A DNA stretch of 64,000 nucleotides from Hoyosella sp. YIM 151337 (GCF_026041215.1 NZ_JAPEIQ010000013.1:310001-374000), one strand, 5' to 3'. Positions 34,376 to 44,082 are shown, numbered from the stretch's first letter. The notes: generated by a model from the letters alone, not told the origin. Made by a program: numbers and translations.

Positions 34376-35815
34376 TCAGGCGGTGATCCTTCGGAAAGGC
34401 GCTGCCTCCTCGATTTCCAGTGCGAGTTCCAAGAGCGTGCGTTCCTGGCCGTGGTGCGCCGAGAAGTGCACGCCGATTGGCAGCCCCCCTGCTGTCTGGC
34501 CAAGTGGCAGTGAGAGAGCGGGTGTGCCCGCCACGTTGTTGAGCGGTGTGAACGCGACGTATCGGGTGAGTCGCTCAAGGAGTTCGCCGAACGGCTGCCG
34601 AGGTGAGAGGTAACCGATAGGCGGGGTCGTGTGGCTCACGACAGGGCTGAGGATGACATCCCAGCGCGCTAACTTCGCGCGGGCCAGCTCCCCCGTGCGC
34701 CGCAGCCGGTACAGCACGGCGGGTGTGAGGTGGGCGTTGCGCCAAAAACGTTCCACGAGTCCGCGGGTTAGCCCATCAAGGCGGTCAGGACTGAAGTCCT
34801 TGCCATGGATCCACCGCCCGGGCACCGTGAGCATCACGGACAGCAGCGCCCAGTAGTGCAAAAAATCCTCCGCGAATCCTGCACTCACCGGTACGGGGGC
34901 TTCGTCGACGTAATGACCGAGGTCAGCGAGCAACTCTGCGGCCGACAACACCGCTGCCCGAGTCTCTGCGTCGGTGGGATGCCCCAGGACGGAATCGAGG
35001 ACGACCCCGACCCGCAGCCGGCGGCCGGGCCCACTGATGTCGCCGATGGGCGCGAGATTCTTGTTACGAAAGGTGCGCTCTGCGGCGCTGAAGAACGCCG
35101 CGGTATCCCGCACGCTACGTGTGAGCACTCCGTCCGAAATTATCCGGACCGGCAGGGCGTCGTGCAGTGGTTCGGACCGCAGCCGCCCGCGGCTTGGCTT
35201 CAGCCCGACGAGCCCGCACGCGGCTGCGGGGATGCGGATCGAGCCTCCCCCATCGTTGGCGTGGGCGATCGGCACTGCGCCGCTCGCGACGAGGGCCGCC
35301 GCACCTCCTGATGACGCGCCGGCGGAGAAGTCGGGCAGCCAGGGGTTGCGAGTCGGGTCGTCATCCATGAATTCCGTTGACGCGTTGAAACCGAACTCCG
35401 GCAGGCGGGTTTTACCCAGCACCGCAAGCCCCAGCGACACGAATTGCGCGACGAAGCGATCGTCGCGTGCGACCGGATCCGCGGAGAATGCGCGGGACCC
35501 GCGTGTCGTGGGCAAGCCAGACATGTTCACGTTGTCTTTCAAGAACGTGGGCACGCCCTGGAAAGGACCCGTCGGCAAGCGCCCGGCCGCCACATGCGCG
35601 CGCGCCCGTTCGAATGCTGCGATCTGCACGGCATGCAGCGCCGGGTCTGCTGATGCCGCGCGCGCGATAGCAGCCTCGAGAGCCTCGGACGCGGAGATTT
35701 CACGCGCAGCGATCCGGGCCGCGATGCCGACTGCGTCATCGGTGCCCAGTGCATCGTCACTGAACGTGGATATACGGGTAGCCCCGCCATTCCCGCACGT
35801 AGGTCGCTGTGGCAC
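34376..35815 (-). CDS. Amidase (amidase signature family)
   Basis: A 479-residue hydrolase of the amidase signature family. The Ser-cisSer-Lys triad is recognisable: Lys93 in FLKDN, the serines at 168-169 in GASSGG and the nucleophile Ser192 in GGGSIRIPA. It lacks a signal peptide and is probably cytoplasmic. The substrate cannot be predicted; it is not a GatA, since no gatB or gatC is nearby. The GTG start lies ten bases after the rsmB stop. Confidence 0.9.
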   Translation of the reverse strand: MPQRPTCGNGGATRISTFSDDALGTDDAVGIAARIAAREISASEALEAAIARAASADPALHAVQIAAFERARAHVAAGRLPTGPFQGVPTFLKDNVNMSGLPTTRGSRAFSADPVARDDRFVAQFVSLGLAVLGKTRLPEFGFNASTEFMDDDPTRNPWLPDFSAGASSGGAAALVASGAVPIAHANDGGGSIRIPAAACGLVGLKPSRGRLRSEPLHDALPVRIISDGVLTRSVRDTAAFFSAAERTFRNKNLAPIGDISGPGRRLRVGVVLDSVLGHPTDAETRAAVLSAAELLADLGHYVDEAPVPVSAGFAEDFLHYWALLSVMLTVPGRWIHGKDFSPDRLDGLTRGLVERFWRNAHLTPAVLYRLRRTGELARAKLARWDVILSPVVSHTTPPIGYLSPRQPFGELLERLTRYVAFTPLNNVAGTPALSLPLGQTAGGLPIGVHFSAHHGQERTLLELALEIEEAAPFRRITA

Positions 35816-35825
35816 TCCCGCGATC

Positions 35826-37322
35826 CTACTCGCTTGCGGGTTTCCTCAGCGCTGCGATGAACATCGCGTCGGTGCCATGACGGTGGGGCCACAACTGGAT
35901 GGCCTTGCCCGCCTCGGCTGCTTCGATATCACAGAGCAGACTGCTCCCGTCGATCTGCTCAAGAGCGTGCCGCCGCACCGCGGCTGCGACGATGGTGGTC
36001 GTTTCCAGCAGGTGCGGGGAACAGGTGGAGTACACGACCACGCCGCCGGGCCGGAGCAGGCGCACTGCGGAATCGAGGAGCTCGCGCTGCAGCTTGCTCA
36101 GGTCCCCGATATCGCCAGACTGACGGCGCCACCGTGCTTCTGGCCGGCGGCGCAGCGCCCCGAGGCCGGTGCAGGGCGCGTCGACGAGGATCCGGTCGTA
36201 GCCAGGCGAAAGACCAGGGTCACGTCCGTCGCCTTCGTGCACTGTTACGGGCAGACCCTCCACAGCCTGCCGCACGAGGCGGGCGCGGTGCGCCGCGACC
36301 TCAACGGCATCGACATGAGCACCATCGATTCGCGCGAACGAACCGAGCAGGACAGCTTTTCCGCCAGGACCCGCGCAGAGGTCCAGCCAGCGACCGCTGT
36401 CCGCGCCGGATAACGGCGCGCGTACCAGCGAGAGCGCCACGAGCTGACTGCCCTCATCCTGCACGAACGCGAGACCGTCGCGAACCGGCTCGAGCGATGC
36501 TGGATCTCCGCCAGATTCGAGCCGCACCGCGTACGGCGAATACGGTCCTTCGTCGCCGCCCGTGACAAGCGCAAGTTCTTCGGCAGTTATTTCTCCTGGC
36601 CGTGCCGCAAGATGGACGACCGGGCGCGCATCGTCGGCCGCGAGGGCCGCGCTCAGCTCGCCGGCGCTCGGCCCCAGCGAATCCGCGAAAGCCTGTGCGA
36701 TCCACCGTGGGTGCGCATATGTAAATGCCAGTCGCCCAATCGGATCCGGCGGCGCGAGCTGAGCTACCCACTCTGCTTCGGTCTTCTCCGACACCCGCCG
36801 CAACACTGCGTTCACGAACCCAGAGACGTGCGCGCCAGCAGTGTCGCGGGCCATCGCGACCCCCGTGCTGACGGCGGCATGCGGCGCCACCCTGGTCCGC
36901 AGCAGCTGATACGCGGACAGGCGGAGGATGTCTAAGACGTCACCATCGATGGTATCTGCGTCCCGGCTGGCGGCGGCGGCAATGATCGCGTCGAGCAGGC
37001 CGAGCGCGCGGCACGTTCCGTAGGTGAGTTCGGTGGCGAACGCCGCGTCACGGCCTTTGATTCGCCGGTCACGCAGGAGCGCGGGCAGCAACAGGTTGGC
37101 GTAGGCATCGCGCGCGCGAACCGCCTGCAGGACGTCGCGGGCTACCTCCCTCGCTGGGTCGGCGGCAGGCGGCGGCTGAGTGCGGCGCGGGGCCCTGCGG
37201 CTCTGGTCCTCGCCGCTGCGCCGCGGCCCTGGCCGCGTGTTGTCCGCCTGGCGGCCGGTACCACGGGCCCGGCCCCCGCGTCCGTTGCTTCGTTTGCGTC
37301 CGCCTGGCTCTTCGCTGCTCAC
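35826..37322 (-). CDS. rsmB: 16S rRNA (cytosine-967-C5)-methyltransferase RsmB
   Basis: A 498-residue RNA methyltransferase. After a basic, disordered N-terminal tail of about 55 residues comes a NusB-like domain (AREVARDVLQAVRARDAYANLLLP), then the SAM-binding LDLCAGPGGKA and the two catalytic cysteines in DAPCTGLGALRRRP and YSTCSP. It follows fmt on the same strand, as fmu follows fmt in many bacteria. Start is a GTG 29 bases after the fmt stop. Confidence 0.94.
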   Translation of the reverse strand: MSSEEPGGRKRSNGRGGRARGTGRQADNTRPGPRRSGEDQSRRAPRRTQPPPAADPAREVARDVLQAVRARDAYANLLLPALLRDRRIKGRDAAFATELTYGTCRALGLLDAIIAAAASRDADTIDGDVLDILRLSAYQLLRTRVAPHAAVSTGVAMARDTAGAHVSGFVNAVLRRVSEKTEAEWVAQLAPPDPIGRLAFTYAHPRWIAQAFADSLGPSAGELSAALAADDARPVVHLAARPGEITAEELALVTGGDEGPYSPYAVRLESGGDPASLEPVRDGLAFVQDEGSQLVALSLVRAPLSGADSGRWLDLCAGPGGKAVLLGSFARIDGAHVDAVEVAAHRARLVRQAVEGLPVTVHEGDGRDPGLSPGYDRILVDAPCTGLGALRRRPEARWRRQSGDIGDLSKLQRELLDSAVRLLRPGGVVVYSTCSPHLLETTTIVAAAVRRHALEQIDGSSLLCDIEAAEAGKAIQLWPHRHGTDAMFIAALRKPASE

Positions 37323-37351
37323 GCGACCACTCTCTCCTTCAGCTTGTTCAT

Positions 37352-38287
37352 TCAGTGTGCGACCGTACCGGCCGCGAGTCGCGCTCCGCGTGCCCAGTCC
37401 GCGGCTGTCATCAGCTTCTTGCCCTGCGGCTGAACGGTGCTGAGCGTGACGGCTCCGCTTCCCGTACCGATGTGCACTGCCGACTTCGTAGTACTGACTT
37501 CTCCGGGCGAGAGAGCAGGCCCCTTGTCCGGCGGCGTGATCGACACCGGGCCAATCTTGACGCGCAGGTCACCGATGCGGGTCCAGGCGCCCGGCTCCGG
37601 GGTCATCGCCCGAATGAGCCGGTCAATGGCATGCGCGGGCTGATTCCAGTTGATGTGGGCTTCGTCGACGGTGATTTTCGCGGCGTAAGTCACCCCCTCA
37701 GCGGACTGCGGCACGGCTGTGAGGGAGCCATCCGCGATTCCATCCATGGTTCGTTCGAGGAGGAGCCCGCCAGATTCGGACAGCCTGGCCAGGAGGTCGC
37801 CCGCCGTGTCCGTGGGTGAGATCGTTTCAGTCACCACACCGAAGAGCGGACCAGTGTCGAGGTCTTGTTCGATCAGGAACGTGCTAGCCCCCGTGATGTC
37901 GTCACCTGCCTTGATCGCCGCCTGTACGGGCGCGGCGCCCCGCCACGCGGGCAGCAGCGAGAAGTGCAGGTTCACCCAGCCATATTTAGGGATCGCGAGC
38001 GCTTCCGATGGGAGCAGCGCGCCGTAGGCGACGACGGGGCAGCAGTCGGGGGCCAGTTCCCGGAGCTGGGCGAGGAATTCGGGGTCGCGTGGGCGCAGCG
38101 GTGTGAGCACCGGGATGCCGTGCTCATCCGCGAGCCGCGCGACTGGGGAACGCTGCCGCTTCCGTCCGCGTCCTGCGGCCGCGTCTGGCCGGGTGACGAC
38201 GGCAACGACGTCATGAGCCTTGCTCTCGATGAGGCGCCGCAGTGCGGGGACAGCAGGCTCGGGGGTGCCCGCGAATACGAGCCGCAT
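37352..38287 (-). CDS. fmt: Methionyl-tRNA formyltransferase
   Basis: Formylates initiator Met-tRNA. The 311-residue protein has [15 protein letters not shown] at the start, the catalytic block [17 protein letters not shown] with its histidine, and the C-terminal OB-like domain. A ribosome site AAGGAG precedes the ATG. A TAGACT -10 hexamer lies about 35 bases upstream, so fmt and rsmB probably start a transcript here. Confidence 0.96.
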   Translation of the reverse strand: MRLVFAGTPEPAVPALRRLIESKAHDVVAVVTRPDAAAGRGRKRQRSPVARLADEHGIPVLTPLRPRDPEFLAQLRELAPDCCPVVAYGALLPSEALAIPKYGWVNLHFSLLPAWRGAAPVQAAIKAGDDITGASTFLIEQDLDTGPLFGVVTETISPTDTAGDLLARLSESGGLLLERTMDGIADGSLTAVPQSAEGVTYAAKITVDEAHINWNQPAHAIDRLIRAMTPEPGAWTRIGDLRVKIGPVSITPPDKGPALSPGEVSTTKSAVHIGTGSGAVTLSTVQPQGKKLMTAADWARGARLAAGTVAH

Positions 38288-38320
38288 CGGTCTCCTTACG
38301 GTGGGATCACTGACCGCACC

Positions 38321-38326
38321 AGTCTA
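38321..38326 (-). promoter_or_regulatory. -10 hexamer for fmt-rsmB
   Basis: TAGACT on the minus strand, about 35 bases upstream of the fmt ATG, in an otherwise empty 92-base gap. It fits the TANNNT actinobacterial -10; no clear -35 is seen. Confidence 0.4.
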
Positions 38327-38380
38327 GGGATCCTCGCCGGCGCGACGAAAACCGCGGCGCTCGATTCCGTACCGGCTGAG

Positions 38381-39385
38381 TCAGAAGTTGTTGGCGATGA
38401 TCGTTTCGAGTAGGCCGACGCCAGGTGGCACGAAGCTGCACTCGTGCCGCAACGCGTGCTTCTCATCGAGGGCCGCGAGCACGAGTTCAGCGACGAGCGG
38501 ACTGTAAGGCAGCTGGAAATGCCCACTCATATCAGCCATGCAGAAGTCTTGTATGTAGTGATTGCGGGCGTTCTCGCCGCGCAGCCTGCCATTGTCGCCT
38601 GGAGTGATCACCTCGTCGTAGCGGGTACCGATCGTGGTGTAGCGCACGCCCGGAACAGTGTCGCGGGGTGTGTTGAGTTCAGTCAGGAATTCGGAGCCTG
38701 CCAGTTGCTGGACCAGTGCCGGCGCCAGGATCTGATCAAGGCTGGCACCCTGCGGAGCCAGCACGCCGGGCGGGGCCTGCGTGCCATAGGACGGCGATGC
38801 GATGCCTACCCACGAGGCGGTGTAGGTGGCACCACCGAGCTTGTTGACGTAGTACCGCGTGACATTTGCGCCCTGCGAGAAACCAATCAGGTGAACTTTT
38901 TCAGCACGCGTGGCAGACCTGATAAGTGCTACCGCCCGTGCCACTTCTTTTGCTGATTCCCGCATGTCGGTCGTTCCGTACGTGGGTGCTTCTAGACCGG
39001 TGGCGGGGCTGAAATTAATGCCGGGTTTTCCAAGCCCATAGTTGAGTGCAAAAACACAGTAACCGTGGTCGCGCAAGAATGGCGCGAGGCGCGCGTAGTC
39101 CGCATACGCTGACGCGTCTGTGCCGTGTGCAAGCAGCACGGGGTGCGGCTTCTGCGCATCCGGCCGACAGAGAAAATCGTTAGTTTGCGCAGGCGCATGG
39201 CCCGGGAATGCCAGGTCGAACTTCTTCGCTTGTGGTGCCGTCAGTTGCCGGGGCCCTTGTACCTCAGGCATGCCAGCACGCGGCACGTCAGCGACCGCAG
39301 CACCGGGCGACAGGAGAACGATACTCAATAGCAGAATTAGTGCGGACGACGCGGATTTAATGACATGGCCTCGTGAATTTCGCAT
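38381..39385 (-). CDS. Secreted lipase/esterase (alpha/beta hydrolase)
   Basis: A 334-residue exported hydrolase. A signal peptide with a long leucine core ends after about residue 32 (AVA-DVP). The mature part is an alpha/beta hydrolase of the actinobacterial lipase class 2 (EstA-like) type: oxyanion HGTD at 88, nucleophile Ser170 in GFSQG, Asp257 in TRYDEVI and His289 in SGHF. Four cysteines (73, 110, 282, 316) may form two disulfides. It probably acts on acylglycerols outside the cell, and the fadA-fadB genes that degrade fatty acids start 260 bases away in the opposite direction. Confidence 0.88.
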   Translation of the reverse strand: MRNSRGHVIKSASSALILLLSIVLLSPGAAVADVPRAGMPEVQGPRQLTAPQAKKFDLAFPGHAPAQTNDFLCRPDAQKPHPVLLAHGTDASAYADYARLAPFLRDHGYCVFALNYGLGKPGINFSPATGLEAPTYGTTDMRESAKEVARAVALIRSATRAEKVHLIGFSQGANVTRYYVNKLGGATYTASWVGIASPSYGTQAPPGVLAPQGASLDQILAPALVQQLAGSEFLTELNTPRDTVPGVRYTTIGTRYDEVITPGDNGRLRGENARNHYIQDFCMADMSGHFQLPYSPLVAELVLAALDEKHALRHECSFVPPGVGLLETIIANNF

Positions 39386-39433
39386 GGCCCGCCTTCCCGT
39401 TCCTGCGGCCGACAGACACCGCGCGTTTCGAAA

Positions 39434-39439
39434 ATTGTA
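39434..39439 (-). promoter_or_regulatory. -10 hexamer for the lipase gene
   Basis: TACAAT on the minus strand, about 50 bases upstream of the lipase ATG. It is close to the sigma-70 consensus and stands out in the GC-rich surroundings. No convincing -35 was seen. Confidence 0.4.
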
Positions 39440-39572
39440 AGAGGTGACGGCCGATTTCGATATTCAAAGAAAACCCACACCATGTTTGTTATAGGAAGAT
39501 GACCTCGAGCGGCGGCTCCAGCACTCACCGCCGCAACTCCGGCGGGCGAATCCAAACCCCCGAAGGCTAAGC

Positions 39573-39598
39573 TACTGATCAGTAACTTGAGTTAGAGT
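39573..39598 (+). promoter_or_regulatory. Palindromic operator and -10 of fadA-fadB
   Basis: The perfect 12-base palindrome TACTGATCAGTA (39573-39584) is followed after eight bases by TAGAGT (39593-39598), a plausible -10 hexamer, about 50 bases before the fadA start. A repressor bound here would cover the promoter spacer. TetR- or GntR-type fatty-acid regulators use such palindromes, but the actual binder is not in the window. Confidence 0.55.
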
Positions 39599-39646
39599 GA
39601 GAACCGCTTCTCGCAATCACCGCACTCTCCAGCCAGGAGGAACAGC

Positions 39647-40861
39647 GTGGCTTCCACCACCAATTCCCGGAGTGTCGTATTCGTTGACGGCATCCGCACC
39701 CCGTTCGGGCGGGCCGGCAAGAAAGGCATTTACGCCGAGACCCGCGCCGACGACCTCGTCGTCAACTGCATTCGTGAACTCATCCGGCGCAACCCGCAAC
39801 TCCCGCCTCAGGACGTTGACGACGTCGCGATTGCCGCCACTACCCAGACCGGTGACCAAGGGCTCACAATTGGGCGCAGCGCAGCCGTGCTAGCCGGACT
39901 GCCCGAAACCGTCCCCGGGTACGCCATCGACCGCATGTGTGCCGGCGCGATGACCGCCGTTACGACCACTGCAGCCGCAATTGGCTTCGGTCAGTACGAC
40001 GTCGCCATCGCTGGCGGTGTAGAGCACATGGGGCGCCACCCCATGGGCGAAGGTGTCGATCCGAATCCACGCTTCCTCGCCGACAAACTCGTCGACCCCA
40101 GCGCGCTTGTCATGGGCAACACCGCGGAGAACCTCCACGACCGTTTTCCCTCGATCACCAAACAGCGCACCGACGCGTACGCGATCGGCAGTCAGCAGAA
40201 ATTCGAGGCTGCCCGTGCAGCGGGCAAAATAGCCAATACCCTCGTGCCAGTAGCAACCCGGCACAGTGAATCCGGCTGGGGATACGCGACTGAAGACGAG
40301 CCGCCCCGCCCGGGAACCACTCTCGAAGACCTTGCGGCCCTCAAGACCCCGTTCCGCGTCGCAGGCCGTATCACCGCGGGTAACGCCGCTGGTCTCAATG
40401 ACGGCGCGACCGCCTCGATTATCGCTGGCGAGGACACCGCACACGTGCTCGGCCTGCCCATCGGCATGCGTATGACCGGATTCGCGTTCAGAGGTGTCGA
40501 TCCCGCCGTCATGGGAATCGGCCCAGTGCCCGCAACCGAGAAACTCCTCGCCCGTACCGGCCTCACGATTGCAGATATCGGTCTCTTTGAAATCAACGAA
40601 GCCTTCGCAGTGCAGGTGCTCGCCTTCCTCGAGCACTTCGGCATCGCTGACGATGATCCGCGTGTCAACCAGTGGGGCGGTGCGATCGCGTGCGGGCACC
40701 CCCTCGCTTCCTCAGGTGTGCGCCTCATGACGCAGCTGAGTCACCAGTTCAAGGAGCGGCCCGATGTCCGCTACGGCCTCACCACAATGTGTATCGGAAT
40801 GGGCATGGGCGGCAGCGTGATCTGGGAAAACCCCCACTACGACGGCAAGAAAAACGACTGA
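39647..40861 (+). CDS. fadA: Acetyl-CoA acyltransferase (3-ketoacyl-CoA thiolase)
   Basis: Thiolytic cleavage of 3-ketoacyl-CoA, last step of beta-oxidation. The 404-residue protein has the nucleophile Cys98 in DRMCAGAM, the NEAFAVQVL segment, His351 in GGAIACGHP and Cys382 in MCIGMGMG. The usual GHPLGASG reads GHPLASSG here. A strong AGGAGG precedes the GTG. It is followed after 15 bases by fadB, so the two form the trifunctional complex pair like Rv0859-Rv0860. That pair is elsewhere in M. tuberculosis. Confidence 0.93.
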   Translation: MASTTNSRSVVFVDGIRTPFGRAGKKGIYAETRADDLVVNCIRELIRRNPQLPPQDVDDVAIAATTQTGDQGLTIGRSAAVLAGLPETVPGYAIDRMCAGAMTAVTTTAAAIGFGQYDVAIAGGVEHMGRHPMGEGVDPNPRFLADKLVDPSALVMGNTAENLHDRFPSITKQRTDAYAIGSQQKFEAARAAGKIANTLVPVATRHSESGWGYATEDEPPRPGTTLEDLAALKTPFRVAGRITAGNAAGLNDGATASIIAGEDTAHVLGLPIGMRMTGFAFRGVDPAVMGIGPVPATEKLLARTGLTIADIGLFEINEAFAVQVLAFLEHFGIADDDPRVNQWGGAIACGHPLASSGVRLMTQLSHQFKERPDVRYGLTTMCIGMGMGGSVIWENPHYDGKKND

Positions 40862-40876
40862 GGAAGGACGAAGAAG

Positions 40877-42979
40877 ATGACAGATCAGTCCACATTTGCC
40901 GAAGTCGTCACCCACGCGTACATGAACCTCGTCAGTGTCCCGGGTATCGATGGCCAGGTTGCGCTCATCACTCTTGACAATGGGTTCGACCACACGAAGC
41001 CGACAACGTTTGGCCCGCAAGGGCTGGCGAACATCGACGCGGCCCTCGACGCCGCATTCGGCGCAACGCCAGCGGCGATCGCGATCACCGGAAAACCATT
41101 CATCTTCGCGGTGGGCGCGGACCTCAAAGGCGTCGGCCAGCTCAGTGAGCGGTCGGAGGCTCTCGAGATCGGCCGTCTCGGTCACCGGGTGTTCAAGCGG
41201 TTGCGCGATTCACCGATCCCAACATTTGCCCTCGTCAATGGGGCTGTAATGGGCGGTGGCCTCGAAATCGCCCTCGCCTGCCACTACCGCACCGTGTCGG
41301 CCAGTGTCGCGGCAATCGCATTGCCTGAGTGTTTCCTCGGCCTCGTTCCCGGCTGGGGCGGTACCCAACTGCTACCCAATATCATCGGGCCCTCGAATGC
41401 CGTCGCCGTCATCCTGGAAAATGCGCTTAACCAGAACCGGATGCTCAAACCCGGCCAAGCAATGCAGCTGGGGATTTTCGACGAACGGCTTGACTCGGCT
41501 GATTTCATCGAACAGTCACTGCGCTGGGCAGCACGCGTCCTCGCTGGTGACGTCACCCTGAACCGGCCCGCTATCGACCGGGACCACGACTGGGACAATG
41601 CGCTCGATCGTGCACGCAACTTCGTCAGCGCGAAGACGCGTGGCTACGCTCCAGGTCCTGCGAGAGCGCTCGAACTGCTGGCCCTGGCGCGCGACACTGA
41701 CATCAACGATCCCGACTCGCTTGCCAGCGGGTTCGCCGCCGAAGATGAGGCCCTGGCCGACCTCATCATGAGTGACGAATTGCGAGCTGGCCTCTATGCG
41801 TTCGACCTCGTCCAGCGCCGCGCGAAGCGGCCCTCCGGGGCACCTGACAAGGCCCTCGCCCGGCCGGTCACTGGTGTCGGCATCATTGGCGCCGGCCTCA
41901 TGGCCTCACAACTTGCGCTGCTGTTCGTGCGGCAGCTCCAGGTTCCTGTGATCCTGACCGACATCGACCAGGAGCGCATCGACAAAGGCGTCGGCTACGT
42001 TCACGGTGAGATCGCCAAGCTGCAGGCCAAGGGCCGTGTCTCCCCAGATGGCGCGAACCGGCTGAAAGCACTTGTCTCTGGTTCGCTCGACAAGTCGGTG
42101 TTCGCGAATACCAGTTTTGTGATCGAAGCGGTTTTCGAGAACATGGACGTCAAGAAGAAAGTGTTCGCCGAACTCGAGCAGCACGTCTCAGCTGACACGA
42201 TTCTCGCGACGAACACGTCCTCGTTGTCGATCACGAAGATGGCGGCCGAACTGAAGCACCCCGAGCGCGTGGTGGGCTTCCACTTCTTCAACCCGGTCGC
42301 GGTGCTGCCGCTCCTCGAGATCATCAAGGGAGAGAAGACCGACGACGCGACCCTCGCCACCGCGTTCGCGACCGCGAAAACTCTCAAGAAGTCAGCGGTG
42401 CTTGTTGCCGACTTGCCAGGCTTCGTCTTCAATCGGCTGCTGATTCGTACGCTCGGCGAGGTAATGAATGCCGTTGACGAGGGTACGCCCTTCGATGTCG
42501 CTGACAATGCGATCGCCGAGCTGGGCATGCCGATGTCTCCGTTTACGCTTCTCGGCCTCGTCGGCCCCGCAGTCGCGCTGCATACCGGTGAGACACTGTC
42601 CGCGTACTATCCGGACCGCTTCACAGACTCGCCCGGTTTGCGCGCGATCGTGGACGCCGGACTGAAGCAAGTGTGGGCATACGACGAGCACGGCAATCAG
42701 TCTGTCGACCCGAAGGTCGCCGAATTGTGGACACAGGGTGACAGACAATCAACGGCTGACGACGTGCTTGAACGAACTCGCCGGGCCTTCGCGGAAGAGA
42801 TCAGGATCATGCTCGAGGAAGGTGTCGTCGCTGCGGCGCAAGACATCGACCTGTGCCTGATTCTCGGTGGCGGATTCGCTTTCTGGAACGGCGGCATCAC
42901 GCCGTATCTCGACCGCAGCGGCACGTCAGAAGCGGTCAACGGAAGACGTTTCCACGAACCAGGCGTTGCCAGCGTATAG
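40877..42979 (+). CDS. fadB: FadB: enoyl-CoA hydratase / 3-hydroxyacyl-CoA dehydrogenase
   Basis: A 700-residue bifunctional beta-oxidation enzyme. The N-terminal crotonase domain (about 1-220) has GAVMGGGLEIALACHYR and the catalytic glutamate in ALPECFLGLVPGWGG. The dehydrogenase half has the NAD fold VGIIGAGLMASQL near 335, the catalytic HFFNP near 470 and VADLPGFVFNRLL. It partners FadA to carry out hydration, oxidation and thiolysis. Ribosome site GGAAGGACGAAG just before the ATG. A hairpin 45 bases downstream may end the transcript. Confidence 0.94.
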   Translation: MTDQSTFAEVVTHAYMNLVSVPGIDGQVALITLDNGFDHTKPTTFGPQGLANIDAALDAAFGATPAAIAITGKPFIFAVGADLKGVGQLSERSEALEIGRLGHRVFKRLRDSPIPTFALVNGAVMGGGLEIALACHYRTVSASVAAIALPECFLGLVPGWGGTQLLPNIIGPSNAVAVILENALNQNRMLKPGQAMQLGIFDERLDSADFIEQSLRWAARVLAGDVTLNRPAIDRDHDWDNALDRARNFVSAKTRGYAPGPARALELLALARDTDINDPDSLASGFAAEDEALADLIMSDELRAGLYAFDLVQRRAKRPSGAPDKALARPVTGVGIIGAGLMASQLALLFVRQLQVPVILTDIDQERIDKGVGYVHGEIAKLQAKGRVSPDGANRLKALVSGSLDKSVFANTSFVIEAVFENMDVKKKVFAELEQHVSADTILATNTSSLSITKMAAELKHPERVVGFHFFNPVAVLPLLEIIKGEKTDDATLATAFATAKTLKKSAVLVADLPGFVFNRLLIRTLGEVMNAVDEGTPFDVADNAIAELGMPMSPFTLLGLVGPAVALHTGETLSAYYPDRFTDSPGLRAIVDAGLKQVWAYDEHGNQSVDPKVAELWTQGDRQSTADDVLERTRRAFAEEIRIMLEEGVVAAAQDIDLCLILGGGFAFWNGGITPYLDRSGTSEAVNGRRFHEPGVASV

Positions 42980-43022
42980 CGCGCCCGGCTGTACGCGCCG
43001 ACTCTCGGCACCTTCGCGGCCA

Positions 43023-43056
43023 CACGCTGCGCAGGCAAGGGGGTCGGCGCAGCGTG
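43023..43056. terminator. Hairpin between convergent fadB and nitroreductase-like gene
   Basis: Perfect ten-base arms CACGCTGCGC and GCGCAGCGTG with a 14-base loop, in the 100-base gap between two convergent genes. There is no U-tract, so it may act as a rho-assisted or bidirectional stop. Confidence 0.5.
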
Positions 43057-43080
43057 CGCCGCGGTTTCACCGCACCGGCG

Positions 43081-43446
43081 TCAGGCGAATTGAGTCGGGC
43101 GCATTGACGGTCCGCAGGACAGCTCGGACCACGACCGGCGCCCAGCGGCCGCGCGATCCCGCTCAATCACGGGATCCGTGAGTTGTATTCTGCGGCCGCG
43201 GGTTTCGAGCACGCATCCGCGCGCGGCGACGACATTACGCACCCAGTCACTTTTCGTGCCGTACGTGAGCGCGATGCGATAATCGTCCCCGTCGCGAAAC
43301 ACATTGACGGGCGTCGTGTAAACGTTGCCGGAATGCCGTCCGCGGTGCACCACCAGGCCCATCCCGGGCATTCGTGTCGCAGCCATCGCGGCGACCTTGT
43401 TCGTGGCGTGACGGTTGAACCTCGCGAGCGCAGCGGGAAGTGGCAT
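43081..43446 (-). CDS. Deazaflavin (F420)-type nitroreductase-like protein
   Basis: A 121-residue split-barrel protein of the Ddn-like family, with LVVHRGRHSGNVYTTPVNVFRDGDDYRIALTYG and SDWVRNVVAARGC, the core segments of F420H2-dependent nitroreductases. It is shorter than M. tuberculosis Ddn at the N-terminus. Substrate unknown; the family reduces quinones or related compounds. It starts nine bases after the PadR gene and is likely controlled by it. Confidence 0.85.
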   Translation of the reverse strand: MPLPAALARFNRHATNKVAAMAATRMPGMGLVVHRGRHSGNVYTTPVNVFRDGDDYRIALTYGTKSDWVRNVVAARGCVLETRGRRIQLTDPVIERDRAAAGRRSWSELSCGPSMRPTQFA

Positions 43447-43455
43447 GGCGTTTCC

Positions 43456-44082
43456 TTATTCTCCAGCTCGCCCTCCAGCGTCTTCGGCGAGGAGCCGGTA
43501 CAGGGCTTTGCGCGCCTCAGTCAAGATTCTGGCCGCTTCAGTGTACTGGTCCGCAGTTCCTACTGCTGCGACTTGCCGGGCGGCGGCATGCAGCAGACGG
43601 GCAAGTTCTCTGAGGTCACGAGCCTGAGTGGCGCCGTCCGCTCCCCCAGCAACCGCAGCGAAGGGATCGCCGAGCTTGTCGTGCTGACTTGTGACGTGTT
43701 CTGTGCCGGCATCGGTAAGCCGCGCAGTTTTCCGGCCTTCGACACGCTCGATGACCAGCAGGCCTTCGTCTTCGAGCGCGGACAGTGTCGGGTAGATCGA
43801 ACCTGGGCTCGGTTTCCACTCACCACCGCTGCGCTCTTCGATCTCCTGAATGAGCTGATACCCGTGCATTGGTGATTCAGCGAGCAGCAGCAAAACCGCG
43901 GCCCGTACATCGCCGCGCTTCCCGCGGGTGCGGCGAGTGACTGGCCCGCCAATCCGAATCAGACCCGGCCCACCGCCGAAGCCTTCAATGTGCAGACCGC
44001 CGCGTGGGCGCTCGTGTCTGGCTCGGCGTTCCGCCCGGCGTTCATCGCGGCGACGGTTGCGTTCGTGTTGTTCGTGGCGCAT
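43456..44082 (-). CDS. PadR-family transcriptional regulator
   Basis: A 208-residue regulator. After a 55-residue tail very rich in Arg, His and Glu comes the winged helix-turn-helix of PadR: RAAVLLLLAESPMHGYQLIQEIEERSGGEWKPSPGSIYPTLSALEDEGL. The C-terminal part is helical and probably dimerises. GAAGGGAG lies seven bases before the ATG. An AT-rich inverted repeat just upstream is the likely own operator. It is cotranscribed with the nitroreductase-like gene. Confidence 0.92.
   Translation of the reverse strand: MRHEQHERNRRRDERRAERRARHERPRGGLHIEGFGGGPGLIRIGGPVTRRTRGKRGDVRAAVLLLLAESPMHGYQLIQEIEERSGGEWKPSPGSIYPTLSALEDEGLLVIERVEGRKTARLTDAGTEHVTSQHDKLGDPFAAVAGGADGATQARDLRELARLLHAAARQVAAVGTADQYTEAARILTEARKALYRLLAEDAGGRAGE

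Noticed and set aside
34974-36413. Plus-strand open frame of 479 codons across amidase and rsmB
   Set aside because: Covers the reverse of two recognised genes and their junction; low-complexity Ala/Arg/Ser composition typical of shadow frames.
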